Assembly (NCBI GenBank): GCA_963821755.1 | Contig: CAWGEX010000003.1 | Location: 310,001-374,000 of the forward strand | DNA from: Bog-473 sp963821755 | Lineage (GTDB): Bacteria; Actinomycetota; Acidimicrobiia; Acidimicrobiales; RAAP-2 | Direction: 5' to 3' | Length of the DNA: 64,000 nucleotides | Shown: positions 48,612 through 60,205 of the stretch, in pieces | Layout: every line of letters starts with the position of its first letter | How positions within the stretch are numbered: the stretch's first letter is position 1 | The notes under the pieces: generated by a model | What the model saw: the letters and a program-made list of their open reading frames with translations, nothing else | The model's database searches: none | Told to the model about the DNA's origin: nothing | Translations under genes and position numbers: made by a program

Positions 48612-50197
48612 CCGGAGGTGACGACCACACTGTTCGTGCCCGATGAGGGGGCGAAGTTGGCATCCCCCGAGTAGGTGGCAGTCGCCGTGTCCGAACCCGG
48701 TGGGGTCGCCGTGGTCCGGCAGGAGGCGGTGCCGCCGACGAGGGCGGGTGTGGTGCACAAGGTGGTCGACCCGACCCGAAAGGTGACGGTGCCGGTGGGT
48801 GTTGCCCCGGTGCCGGAGACCATGGCCGAGTAGGTGAGCGCGGCACCTTGGGTGCTCTGGTTGGCACTTACCGTCGGGGTGGTGGTCGAGTTCAGCTTGT
48901 AGTCGAAGTGGTCAGCACTTGACCTCGCGGACGCGCCGCCGTAGGTGGTCACGACCACGTCGACCGGGCCGAGGGCCGCCGTGGCGGGAGCCGTGGCCGT
49001 GATGCTGGTGGCCGAGTTGACCGTGTACGCCGCGGCCGGCGTCGAGCCGAAGGCGACACCGGTGGCCCAGGCGAGGTTCGTCCCGGCGATGGTCACCTGG
49101 GTCCCGCCATGCTGAGAGCCGACCGCCGGGCTGATCGATGTCACCGATGGCGCCGGGGCGGCGCGGTAGCTGAACGCATCGGTGGCCGGGCCCACGCTGG
49201 CATCCGACGTCCCCGCCGGTGTGGTGACGGTGATGGTCACGGTGTCGGCCTGGCCCCCCAGTGGGTCGGGCGGCGCATCGGCCGTGAGCTGGCCGTCCCA
49301 GTTGACGTGCACGTTGGTCGCCGGCGTCGAACCGAAGTGAACCGTGGGGACCTGACCGGCGCTGAAGGCGGAGAAGTAATTGCCGGCGATGGTGACCGGG
49401 GTCCCGGTACCGGGTGCGGTGGTTCCGGCGGGTGAGACCTGCACCACCTGGGGTGCCACCGAGCCGGGGTAGGTCACCGACGAGTAGGGGACGGTCACCG
49501 CGTCGGGCGCCCCCCACTTGTTGGCGAAAATCTCCGTGAAGGCGCCGGCGGCCGTGGCGGCGTCGCCCATGGCCGTGGTCTCCGATCCCGAGTTGGCCCA
49601 GGGTCCGAGGATGTTGGTGCGGTGGCCCCAGCAACCCGAGAAGTTCCCGGTCTGGCAGTCGTAATTGGTGCCACCGACTCCGTCGTCGTACATCCAGAGG
49701 AAGTCCGATTCCAGGGGGTCGACGGCGTCGGCGTAGTTGCTGCCCCATTGGCTGAACGGATACCCGGCCGGGGGCGAGGGGTCGGCGTTGGCGGAAGCGG
49801 CGAGAGCCGACACCGTGTCGAGGGTGGGACTGAGGCCGGCGAACTGGGCCAGCCCCCTGGCGCCGCGCTCCAGGTTGGCCAGGACCAGCAGTTGTTCGGC
49901 GCCGCCCATCTGGGCGAAGCCGTTCGGGAGGACCATGGACGGCAGCCCCTCGCTGCTCCGGCCGGCGTTGATGTCGTGGAGGAGGGTCTCGAGACAGGCC
50001 GCACTCGGATCGCCGACGGAGGAGCACGGGGCAGCGACGTCGAAGGTGATGTTGGCCGGCGGGTTGGAGGGTGGCAGGATGCCGGCGGCCGAAGCGGTCG
50101 AAGCGGCGAGGGCGCTCAGGGACAATTGGGCACCGACGAGCGTGGCGACCACGAGCCCGGCCCCGATGGCCCTTGCACCCCTCGTTCCTGCTCTCAC
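47372..50197 (-). CDS. Large secreted CAP-domain protein with IPT, Ig-like and ICDTR repeats
   Basis: GTG 50197 follows GGAGGGG and gives 941 residues. A signal peptide (AIGAGLVVATLVGAQLSLSA) is followed by a CAP/SCP-PR1 domain (about residues 65-220; LVLANLERGARGL, SDFLWMYDDG, CWGHRTNIL). Two IPT/TIG domains come next, then an Ig-like bacterial domain (TPTGTVTFRVGSTTLCTTPALV) almost identical in layout to that of the S53 peptidase, and three ICDTR modules (about residues 530-941). It acts outside the cell, perhaps at the surface. Function of the CAP part is unknown. Confidence 0.85.
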   Translation of the reverse strand: MRAGTRGARAIGAGLVVATLVGAQLSLSALAASTASAAGILPPSNPPANITFDVAAPCSSVGDPSAACLETLLHDINAGRSSEGLPSMVLPNGFAQMGGAEQLLVLANLERGARGLAQFAGLSPTLDTVSALAASANADPSPPAGYPFSQWGSNYADAVDPLESDFLWMYDDGVGGTNYDCQTGNFSGCWGHRTNILGPWANSGSETTAMGDAATAAGAFTEIFANKWGAPDAVTVPYSSVTYPGSVAPQVVQVSPAGTTAPGTGTPVTIAGNYFSAFSAGQVPTVHFGSTPATNVHVNWDGQLTADAPPDPLGGQADTVTITVTTPAGTSDASVGPATDAFSYRAAPAPSVTSISPAVGSQHGGTQVTIAGTNLAWATGVAFGSTPAAAYTVNSATSITATAPATAALGPVDVVVTTYGGASARSSADHFDYKLNSTTTPTVSANQSTQGAALTYSAMVSGTGATPTGTVTFRVGSTTLCTTPALVGGTASCRTTATPPGSDTATATYSGDANFAPSSGTNSVVVTSGDFSPLVPTRICDTRSGNPSSLSGPAAQCNGPGNAGSPVGADATKTINVTGNFGVPANATAVLLNVTAVNPAAPGYITAFPTGAAAPNTSNINFGAGDVVPNLVEVGTGTNGDISLFSSAQSNVVVDVEGYVSPTASSGAGAGLYNPLTAPTRVCDTRAGNPSALSGASAQCNGSGGGERLGAGSTMTVQIAGVGGVPANVSAAVLNVTVVGPTAAGYLTVFPQGATRPIASNVNYVAGEVTANRVTVPLSSGASPGEISIYSSSSANVVVDVSGYYTAAGGTGSQFTTEVSPVRVCDTRAGDPSQLTGSDTQCGAKTIGANGNLTLQVVGLAGVPAGARAAVVNVTAVSPTMPTYLTVYPGPARTTASDLNPFPGEVRANLTVATVNANGTITVYNSSGSIDVVVDVLGWYA

Positions 50198-50557
50198 GTG
50201 TCCCCTCCGCGTGACACTCGCCACAACTGCGCGAGGCGGCGATGAACTACCAGTGTGAGCCTGGAGGCGGGCCGCGACATGGGCCGAACTGCCCTTTTCC
50301 GGCAACTTAGTTCGTGAATGGATAATGCAGACAATTCGTGGGTGGGCAAACCAGGTCGAAAGCACAGCCCGGTCGGGAGGCCGGTCGGTCGGCATCGTGG
50401 GCCCGGCACGCCGGTATCGGTGAGTCGGAGCCGACCCGGTGCCCCGCAGGGTGTCGGCTATCCGCGGCGTGCGAAGGCGGGCCCGGTACACTCAGGAACG
50501 TCTCCGGGCGCGGCTGCGTGGGCAGTACCCAGGCACCGGCCGCAACCGGGCAGTGCG

Positions 50558-50586
50558 TTGACGGTCACGCGCGCAACTGCTACAGT
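50558..50586 (+). promoter_or_regulatory. rRNA operon promoter
   Basis: TTGACG (50558-50563), exactly 17 bases, TACAGT (50581-50586): a strong sigma-70 promoter 360 bp before 16S rRNA. Confidence 0.75.
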
Positions 50587-50715
50587 GACCATCCCGTCGG
50601 AACGGCTTCCCAAAGGCCCTCCGACTGCCGCAGGAGACTTTCCAGCAGAGCAATCTGTCCGGAACAGTCCTTCGGACACCCGGCACCAACACCGGCAGTA
50701 GTGGTGTGTGCCCGG

Positions 50716-50735
50716 TCGCTCCTTGAAAACGGAAG
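50716..50735 (+). promoter_or_regulatory. boxA-like antitermination site in the rrn leader
   Basis: GCTCCTTGAAAACGG resembles the boxA of actinobacterial rrn leaders (CTTTGAAAAC type). A similar CCCTTGAGAATTC is in the 16S-23S spacer, as expected for Nus-dependent antitermination. Confidence 0.5.
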
Positions 50736-50944
50736 AGATGAGAGCCAAAAGCCAGTGCGGGCAATTCACACGTACTTTTGTACGTTTGGGTTGTACGTCA
50801 ATTAGCAGTAAGGCAGGCCTCGTCGGATCGAGGGAGCAATCCCGAGTGACGAGACGGTCTGTTGTTACCTAGGAAGAGTCATACTAGGTGACTCTCTGAT
50901 TTTTAGAAGGTTTGTTCTTAGTAAGAATGGATTGACTAGAAGTC

Positions 50945-52817
<1,873 letters not shown>

Positions 52818-53341
52818 CTCCAAGCTACAAAGAGCCAACGGTGAATGCCTTGGCGCCTAAAGCCGAAGAAGGACGTGGGCGACTGCGAAATGCCACGGGG
52901 AGCTGTCTACCTAGCTACGATCCGTGGATATCCGAATGGGGCAACCCAGCACCTGTCATGAGGTGTTACACCCGCCTGAATGTATAGGGCGGGGCGAGGG
53001 AACCGGGTGAATTGAAACATCTAAGTAACCCGAGGAGAGGAAAACAACAGTGACTCCCTGAGTAGCGGCGAGCGAAACGGGAAGAGCCTAAACCGTGCCG
53101 GTGTTAAAGCCTGATGGCGTTGCCGGTATGGGGTTGTGGGATTCGAGAGATGGGGCATCAGACCTGTCATGGAGTTACAAATCCAATGTTTAGTGGAAGC
53201 AGTCAGGAAAGCTGCACCGAAGAGGGTAATAGTCCCGTACACGAAAAGCATTGGACTCCACTTGAACACCCGAGTAGCGCCGGATCCGGGAAAGCCGGCG
53301 TGAATCTGCCAGGACCATCTGGTAAGGCTAAGTACTCTTAG

Positions 53342-53389
<48 letters not shown>

Positions 53390-53579
53390 GGGAGGGGAGT
53401 GAAATAGTACCTGAAACCGTTGGCTTACAAACAGTCAAAGCGTCGTTGCTCCATCGTTGTCATGATCCTTCTTCGGAGGTGAGATTGACGACATTAGGTG
53501 GATAGCAGCCGTGATGGCGTGCCTTTTGAAGAATGAGCCAGCGAGTTACGGTGTGTGGCGAGGTTAACCAGCGATGGGT

Positions 53580-53616
<37 letters not shown>

Positions 53617-54042
53617 CGCATGCTGTAGACCCGAAGCCGAGTGAGCTTGCCATGGGCAGGCTGAAGCGAAGGTAAGACTTCGTGGAGGGCCGAACCCACC
53701 TAGGTTGAAAACTGGGGGGATGACCTGTGGCAAGGGGTGAAAGGCCAATCAAACTCGGTGATAGCTGGTTCTCCCCGAAATGCATTTAGGTGCAGCGTCA
53801 ATTGTTCAGCATCGGAGGTAGAGCACTGGATGGGCTAGGGGGCCTACAAGCTTACTGACCCCAACTAAACTCCGAATGCCGATGCTCAAGAGATTGGCAG
53901 TGAGACCACGAGGGATGAGCTTCGTTGGTCGAAAGGGAAACAGCCCAGACCGCCGGCTAAGGCCCCAAATTCTTGACTAAGTGGAAAACGATGTGGGAAC
54001 GCAAAGACAGCCAGGAGGTTGGCTCAGAAGCAGCCATCCTTA

Positions 54043-54073
<31 letters not shown>

Positions 54074-54916
54074 GTCCTGCGCGGATAATGTAACGGGGCT
54101 CAAGTCAAGAGCCGAAGCCGCGGATTTCTGTCTTTTAGACAGGAGTGGTAGGGGAGCGTCGATCTCGCAGAGAAGCGGCGGTGTGAACCGTCGTGGAGCG
54201 TGGTCGAGTGCGAATGCTGGTATGAGTAGCGAGAGAGGAGTGAGAAACTCCTCCGCCGTAAGCCCAAGGGTTCCTGGGGAAGGCTAATCCACCCAGGGTA
54301 AGTCGGGAGCTAAGACGAGGCCGAGAGGCGTAGTCGATGCACAACTGGTTGATATTCCAGTACCAGCGTGTCCGCGCCAATTCCAAGCCAGAGGTACTAA
54401 GGGGATGACCTTCGGGTCGAACCGACCAACTCTGAGGAGGAAAGCGAAGGAGGGACGCAGGAAGATAGGTGAGCCCAGGCGTTGGTTGTCCTGGGGTAAG
54501 CGTGTAGGGAGGGATCTAGGTAAAGCCGGATCCCATCAAATCCTGAGACGCGATGCCGAGCCATTCCAGGCGAAGTCACTGATTCTATGCTGCCTAGAAA
54601 AGCTTCTAGCGAGCTGACACGCTGCCCGTACCCCAAACCGACACAGGTGGGCGGGTAGAGAATACCAAGGCGATCGGGAGAACTGTGGTTAAGGAACTCG
54701 GCAAAATTCCTCCGTAACTTCGGGAGAAGGAGGGCCCCGACAGGGTGACGGACTTCGCGTCCCGAGCCTGAGGGGGCCGCAGTGAATTGGGGAAAGCGAC
54801 TGTTTACTAAAAACACAGGAGCGTGCGAAGTCGTAAGACGATGTATACGCTCTGACGCCTGCCCGGTGCCGGAAGGTTACGGGGAACGGTTAGTCTTCGG
54901 ACGAAGCTGTGAACCT

Positions 54917-54951
<35 letters not shown>

Positions 54952-55745
54952 TAGTTTGACCTGGCTGTTACAAAACCCCGCTATATGCTGGAACATCCGA
55001 GAATCCGGCGGTACTCATTCATGTCACACCCTTTCTTTAGGGTGGGGCTATGGATAGTGATAATCCGTCCGGTGCGGACAATCAGCAGGAAACTGCGAGT
55101 CCTTGCAACGTGCTCGATCCCAACTGGATTGCTGGTTTTGTGGACGGGGAAGGTTGCTTTTCCGTGTCAGTGCATCGAAATTCGATGATGCATCGACACA
55201 GAGGGTGGCAACTCCTTCCGGTCTTCCACATCTATCAGCACCAGGACTACCGAGAGATCCTCGAAGAGATAGTTCTTATCTTTGGCTGCGGGCAAGTTCG
55301 CCCGAAGGGTCCGAGAAGCAGCGTCTTGACCCTTGCGGTCGGGGGGCTTCAGAACTTGGAATCGGCGATACTGCCGTTCTTCGAGAGGTATCCACTCAGA
55401 GTCAAGCGCAACGACTTTCAAGTATTTGCCGACATTGTGCGGTCGATGCGAAGGAAGGAGCACTTGACGGAGTCAGGGTTCGAGCGTCTGGTCCGACTTG
55501 CGTATGGCATGAATGCCAATGGCAAGCAACGTTCCAGGAGCATTGAGCAAGTACTTGCAGGATCCTCAGAGACTGCACGCGGGGCTCTCTGGTCGTAGAG
55601 ATTCTGTTCCTACCGGAACACTGCGATCAGGGACGAAGATACAGTCCGACCCTCATGGCGACATGAGGAGCTAGGCAGAAATGACCTGGCCGCTCGAGTG
55701 ATGAATGGTGAAGTTGCCGGCATCCATCGAGTAGTAACAAAAGTG
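54952..55745 (+). mobile_element. Group I intron 1 at 23S position 1923, with homing endonuclease gene
   Basis: 794 nt inserted after U1923 (E. coli numbering). P1: exon TAACGGT (54945-54951) pairs with the internal guide GCTGTTA (54964-54970), with the U-G pair at the splice site. P7: GACTG (55571-55575) with CAGTC (55642-55646), inside typical R (CCTCAGAGACTG) and S (GAAGATACAGTCC) elements. It ends in G (55745). Three core blocks are shared with intron 2. It carries a LAGLIDADG ORF. Confidence 0.92.
55050..55598 (+). CDS. LAGLIDADG homing endonuclease in 23S intron 1
   Basis: A 182-residue protein with one LAGLIDADG motif, WIAGFVDGEGCF, at about residues 27-38; single-motif enzymes work as homodimers. 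It would cut intronless 23S genes at the helix 69-71 site, the target of I-CeuI. ATG 55050 lies in the intron core: the first 15 codons overlap the conserved block at 55062-55092 and the last codons overlap P7 (55562-55580). GTG 55110 is a later in-frame start that avoids the first overlap. Base composition is lower in GC than the neighbouring protein genes. Specificity is inferred from location. Confidence 0.88.
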   Translation: MDSDNPSGADNQQETASPCNVLDPNWIAGFVDGEGCFSVSVHRNSMMHRHRGWQLLPVFHIYQHQDYREILEEIVLIFGCGQVRPKGPRSSVLTLAVGGLQNLESAILPFFERYPLRVKRNDFQVFADIVRSMRRKEHLTESGFERLVRLAYGMNANGKQRSRSIEQVLAGSSETARGALWS

Positions 55746-55753
55746 CCTAAGGT
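55746..55753 (+). other. 8-nt 23S rRNA exon between two introns
   Basis: CCTAAGGT, equal to C1924-U1931 of E. coli 23S rRNA. Both neighbours are complete group I intron cores, so this octamer is a separate exon. It must provide the 3' exon for intron 1 and, with its last three bases (GGU), the 5' exon pairing for intron 2. Confidence 0.9.
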
Positions 55754-56127
<374 letters not shown>

Positions 56128-56385
56128 CGACTTTCCTACTGTCTCAACCACAGACCCGGCGAAATTGAAGTACGAGTAAAGATGCTCGTTAGCTGCATCA
56201 GGACGGAAAGACCCCGTGGACCTTTACTACAGCTTGATGTTGAGTTTTGGTACAATTTGTGTAGGATAGGTGGGAGACTTTGAAGCATTGGCGCTAGCCA
56301 GTGTGGAGTCAACCTTGAAATACCACCCTTTTTGTGCCGGGACTCTAACCTCGGTCCGTGATCCGGATCAGGAACAGCGTCAGGT

Positions 56386-56417
<32 letters not shown>

Positions 56418-56636
56418 GTGTAACGGAGGCGCCCAAAGGTTCCCTCAGGCTGGTTGGCAATCAGCTGTCGAGTGCAATGGCAAAAGGGAGCTTGACTGCG
56501 AGACCTACAAGTCGAGCAGGTGCGAAAGCAGGGCATAGTGATCCAGCGGTTGCTTATGGAAGCGCCGTTGCTCAACGGATAAAAGGTACCCCGGGGATAA
56601 CAGGCTCATCTTCCCCAAGAGTCCATATCGACGGGA

Positions 56637-56682
<46 letters not shown>

Positions 56683-56683
56683 C

Positions 56684-56719
<36 letters not shown>

Positions 56720-56742
56720 TACGCGAGCTGGGTTTAGAACGT

Positions 56743-57121
56743 AGATCACACTGCGTCCCTAGGAAGTAATTCCTAGGTGTTTACTGGCTCATATCGGTGA
56801 AACCCTGAATGTCACAACCGAACGTTATGTTCAGGGCAATACCGAGGGAAGGCCAACACAAGGAGTGCTTCGGAAGTTGAAGCATTTGCAACCCTAAACT
56901 ATTCGAAAACGAAGCGGATATCCGCCGTAGATGTTGAGCGACATCTGCGTAGCACGGGCGTGTTGTGCCCCTGTAACGACTTCTTCGCCAGCAACAGCGA
57001 AGAGATGGCTTCTCTAGGTTGATATCTCGACCCGTGGACCCCCACGGAAGCCATAACACGCCAGCCCCTAGAAATAGGGTGAAGGTATAGTCTATGCCCG
57101 TAGTAATACGGGAATCACATG
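56743..57121 (+). ncRNA. Group I intron 3 at 23S position 2593, no ORF
   Basis: 379 nt inserted after U2593, the site also occupied by the Chlamydomonas reinhardtii chloroplast intron. P1: exon ACGT (56739-56742) with GCGT (56753-56756), U-G at the splice site. P2 hairpin CCTAGGAA/TTCCTAGG follows. P7: ACTAT (56898-56902) with ATAGT (57087-57091) in an S element GAAGGTATAGTC. It ends in G 57121. The core sequence is unlike introns 1 and 2, so it is of separate origin, perhaps subgroup IA. Confidence 0.88.
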
Positions 57122-57532
57122 CGTGAGACAGTTCGGTCCCTATCCGATGCAGCCGTAGGAGATTTGAGAAAGGCTGTCCCTAGTACGAGAGGACCGGGAC
57201 GGACGTAGCTCTCGTGTGCCAGTTGTCCTGCCAAGGGCACGGCTGGTTTGCGACCTACGGGTGGGATAAGCGCTGAAAGCATCTAAGTGCGAAGCCCGTT
57301 TCGAGATGAAATCTCCCACAGGGTTAACCTGGTAAGGCCCGTGGCTAGACGACCACGTTGATAGGCCGGAGGTGTAAGTGCGGCAACGCATTCAGCCGAC
57401 CGGTACTAATCGGCCGAGGGCTTGGAGTACTTGCTCGTGCTCGCTTTGGAACGCTCAGGGGTTGCGGTAACGCGAGCCTCTGGCCTGGTCTGCCGTGCTT
57501 CAGGTGCGCCGCAGACCCGGTCGAGCGCACGG

Positions 57533-57651
57533 TTTCCGGTGGCCATGGCGGCGGGGAAACACCCGTTCCCATTCCGAACACGGCAGTTAAGCCCGCCCGC
57601 GCCGATGGTACTTGGGGGGAGGCCCCCTGGGAGAGTAGGTCGCCGCCGGGA
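57533..57651 (+). rRNA. rrf: 5S ribosomal RNA
   Basis: About 119 nt. Contains CCCGTTCCCATTCCGAACACGG and GTTAAGCCC (helices II/III), TAGGTCGCCGCCGGGA at the 3' end paired with TTTCCGGTGGC at the 5' end. It is 105 bp after 23S and followed by a strong terminator. Boundaries may be off by one or two bases. Confidence 0.93.
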
Positions 57652-57663
57652 TTTCTAATGATG

Positions 57664-57696
57664 AAATCCCCCTCGAGTTCGCTCGGGGGGGATTTT
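57664..57696 (+). terminator. Rho-independent terminator of the rRNA operon
   Basis: A 14-bp stem (AAATCCCCCTCGAG / CTCGGGGGGGATTT, one U-G pair) closed by a TTCG tetraloop and ending in TTTT. It is placed 12 bp after 5S rRNA and also lies just beyond the 3' end of the convergent membrane-protein gene, so it may serve both strands. Confidence 0.9.
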
Positions 57697-57710
57697 GTCG
57701 TTCCAGGGTC

Positions 57711-58241
57711 CTAAGACGGATTCGCCGATTCGGAGTGTGGCGGCTCAGACCCAGATTGAACCTGGGAATCAACCTCGGGAGAACCCGGCTGGGTGGTGGT
57801 GGGGTCCGATGTTGGGGCCTCCTCGGCACAAGTGTCGTCGGCAGCAGCCTCTTCAGGGGCAGCCGCAGCCGCAGACGCACCAAGAGCGGCAGCGACCGCC
57901 GCCTGCTCTCGGGCCATCCGGGAATCCCGGGCCCGCAGGGTGGGCAGGATCATGGCGCCGATTCCGATCAGAATCGCCCCGACAATCAGGATCAGGTAGC
58001 TGATGGTCAAGAACCCGTGTGCGTGGCCGCAGAACGAACCACTAGCCGGAGCGCCGCTGACTTGCCCCCCATTGAGGATGTTCGGATTGGTCGCGGCGTT
58101 GCAGCTCGAGTCGCCGGCGACAAACGCGATGGTGGCAATGATCCCGACGACGAAGAGGCCGATTCCGAAGAGCACGAGAATCCGGGGAAGATGGAGACGC
58201 AACTGGCGAACCATCTCCTCTCGGCGTGGATCACGGGACAT
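57711..58241 (-). CDS. Membrane protein with two transmembrane helices
   Basis: About 176 residues from the ATG before SRDPRREEMV. A basic cytoplasmic N-terminus is followed by TM1 (ILVLFGIGLFVVGIIATIAFV), an extracytoplasmic loop of about 35 residues with two cysteines (SSCNAAT ... SFCGHAHG), TM2 (FLTISYLILIVGAILIGIGAMI) and an Ala/Glu-rich acidic tail of about 75 residues. No known family was recognised. ATGs at 58280 and 58250 are alternative starts. Confidence 0.7.
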   Translation of the reverse strand: MSRDPRREEMVRQLRLHLPRILVLFGIGLFVVGIIATIAFVAGDSSCNAATNPNILNGGQVSGAPASGSFCGHAHGFLTISYLILIVGAILIGIGAMILPTLRARDSRMAREQAAVAAALGASAAAAAPEEAAADDTCAEEAPTSDPTTTQPGSPEVDSQVQSGSEPPHSESANPS

Positions 58242-58394
58242 GCCAGACATACTGCCGCTTATGCCGCGAGCTGGACACATTCAGGCATGACAAGCCGCTT
58301 CAGCCTCGACGAAGGGTCTTGGTGGGGGAGAGGTTCGAGCATCAATGCAATGGAGAAGCTCGGGGAACGGGGACTTTCAGGCCCCTCGCACGCC

Positions 58395-58400
58395 TAAGCT
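58395..58400 (+). promoter_or_regulatory. -10 box of the leaderless TPR-protein transcript
   Basis: TAAGCT, then six bases (CTCCCC, no ribosome binding site) and ATG 58407. Same arrangement as mihF, def, fmt and the aldolase gene. Confidence 0.5.
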
Positions 58401-58406
58401 CTCCCC

Positions 58407-60110
58407 ATGCCTGATGATTCCTCCCGGCCTGATCGTCGCGCCCCGTCGGCGCGATCGAAGACCAGTGGCGGAGAGGGAAAGGCCAGGCCGGGGGCACCAA
58501 AGGGTCGATCTGGAGGTGCGTCGAGTGGGCGGTCACGAGGCTCCGTTGCCGGCTCATCCGGGCGCTCGGGCGCGCCGACAGGTCGAACCGGTCGCAGCGA
58601 CAGCAGCGGTACTCGTCGTCCCTCTCGCGCCGGGGGAACCCGGCGTGACGAAGAGGAAGAGCAGAAGATCGGCGCTCGACCTCGGCGATCGAGCACGGGT
58701 GCCCGCAATCCTCGCGGGTCAGCCGGCGGCAGGACCGGCTCCGGGGATCGGTCGGGGACGGGGCGTCCAGCGCGCTCCTCGTCAAGCTCAGGCCGGCCTC
58801 CGAGGCGCGAGGGATCCTCGTACTCCTCCTCGGACCGTCCCTCTCGTACTGATGGTCCCCGGCGGGCCGGCGCCACTCGACCCGCCCGCCCAGGTATTGC
58901 CAGCCGTGACAGCGGAGCCGGTCGAGGTGGCCGTCCGCCCTACCGGGGCGACCGGGACGGCGCCGGATCGAGTGCTCGGGGCGCATCGTCCAGGTCCTCC
59001 AGTGCGCCTCGACGCCCAGGCGCCTCGCCCGGGCATCGAGCCCCCACCCCCAACGCTGGCCCGAAGTCCCGCCAACCCTTCTACCGTCCTTACGACGACG
59101 ATCCGCTGCCCGAAGGGGCAAAGAAGTGGGGCAACGTCGCCCGGCGGGGCGCCCGCGAGGTCACGGCGCGCAACGACGACGGCGAACAGCAGACGGCCCG
59201 GTTCTCCGACGACCAGGAACGGCGTCGGACAGCCCAGCCTCCCCGCCCTCAGCCTTGGGTCAGGGTCGACGGCTCACCCGACGAGTGGGAGGACACGCCA
59301 CCCCGGGGACGCGGCCGAGGCGGCGCCAAGGGGGCGGCCGGCACTGGCCGGACCTCGAACGTCAGCTCGACCGCCAGTACGACTGCCGTCTCCACCCGGT
59401 CGTCGCGCAAGGCGCTACCGCCAGAGATCGCGGCGGAAATCCGCAATGCCGCCAGCGTGGCCACCGCCCTCCACCGGGAGCGACTCGTCGAGAAGGCGGA
59501 ATCGGCCTATGGAGCCTTTGAGCGCGGTCGGTACCAAGATTCGTCGCGAGCCATCAAAGCCCTCGCCGAAGAATGCCCGAGCGTGGCCGCCGTACGCGAG
59601 CTGGCCGGCCTGGCCGCGTACCGAGCCGGAAAGTGGCGGGAGGCCATGCGCCACCTGCAGGCCCATGCGGCGCTGTCGGATTCATCAGAGCACCTTCCGG
59701 TGCTGATGGACTGCCAGCGGGCACTGGGAAAGCCGAAGAAGGTGGCCGACCTGTGGACCCAGCTCCGTCAGAGCTCCCCGGAGCCCGACGTTCTGGCCGA
59801 GGGCCGGATCGTGGCGGCTGCGTCGCTGGCCGACAGTGGCGATCTGCAGGGAGCGATCTCCATGCTGGCCGCCGCCGGAGCCTCGAAGGCGTTGCGTAAC
59901 CCCTCGAATCGTCATGTGCGCCAGTGGTACCTCCTTGGTGACCTGTACGAACGGGCCGGTGACGTACCCCGGGCCCGTGAGATGTTCGAGCGGGTGCTCA
60001 AGGTCGATCGCGAGGCCTACGACGTGGTCGATCGCCTGGCTGGCCTCGGAGTGGAACGCAAGCCCCGGGCCCGTCCCCGCCCGAAGCCGAAGGCCGTCCA
60101 AGCTCGGTAG
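58407..60110 (+). CDS. Basic disordered/TPR protein
   Basis: 567 residues. The first 280 or so are Arg/Ser/Gly/Pro-rich and almost certainly disordered, with many RPxR, GRSG and RRP motifs, suggesting nucleic-acid or phosphate binding. A folded C-terminal part (about residues 330-550) has helical TPR-like repeats: AESAYGAFERGRYQDSSRAI, LAGLAAYRAGKWREAMRHL and YLLGDLYERAGDVPRAREMF. The last 20 residues are again basic (RPRPKPKA). Related TPR proteins with basic tails occur in actinobacteria without known function. Its place next to the rRNA operon is suggestive only. Confidence 0.75.
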   Translation: MPDDSSRPDRRAPSARSKTSGGEGKARPGAPKGRSGGASSGRSRGSVAGSSGRSGAPTGRTGRSDSSGTRRPSRAGGTRRDEEEEQKIGARPRRSSTGARNPRGSAGGRTGSGDRSGTGRPARSSSSSGRPPRREGSSYSSSDRPSRTDGPRRAGATRPARPGIASRDSGAGRGGRPPYRGDRDGAGSSARGASSRSSSAPRRPGASPGHRAPTPNAGPKSRQPFYRPYDDDPLPEGAKKWGNVARRGAREVTARNDDGEQQTARFSDDQERRRTAQPPRPQPWVRVDGSPDEWEDTPPRGRGRGGAKGAAGTGRTSNVSSTASTTAVSTRSSRKALPPEIAAEIRNAASVATALHRERLVEKAESAYGAFERGRYQDSSRAIKALAEECPSVAAVRELAGLAAYRAGKWREAMRHLQAHAALSDSSEHLPVLMDCQRALGKPKKVADLWTQLRQSSPEPDVLAEGRIVAAASLADSGDLQGAISMLAAAGASKALRNPSNRHVRQWYLLGDLYERAGDVPRAREMFERVLKVDREAYDVVDRLAGLGVERKPRARPRPKPKAVQAR

Positions 60111-60153
60111 CCCCCGATTCGCTGCGCTCACCCACGCATCGTCCCTCGTCCCC

Positions 60154-60205
60154 CTTGCCTCTGGAGGGTGCGCTACGAGCTTTCCTCTGGACGGAGCGCT
60201 ACGAG
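60154..60205 (+). repeat. 26-bp tandem duplication over the transpeptidase stop codon
   Basis: Two copies (60154-60179 and 60180-60205) sharing 22 of 26 bases; core CTCTGGA..G.GCGCTACGAG. The second copy includes the stop codon of the minus-strand transpeptidase gene (CTA at 60199-60201). As at rpe, ribBA and rpmI, the end of a gene has been copied into the spacer. Confidence 0.85.

Larger units (their letters stand above)
50198..50944 (+). promoter_or_regulatory. Leader region of the rRNA operon
   Basis: About 750 bp without a credible protein gene. It holds the CAP gene's ribosome binding site at its left end, a hairpin GCCCGG/CCGGGC near 50480-50510, the rrn promoter at 50558, a boxA-like site near 50720, and hairpins at 50860-50900 (CCTAG/CTAGG and GAGTCA/TGACTC) likely used in 16S processing. 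Short ORFs here show no coding character. Confidence 0.6.

Noticed and set aside
50338..50805. 155-codon ORF in the rRNA leader
   Set aside because: It crosses the rrn promoter and boxA, has no ribosome binding site or recognisable domain.
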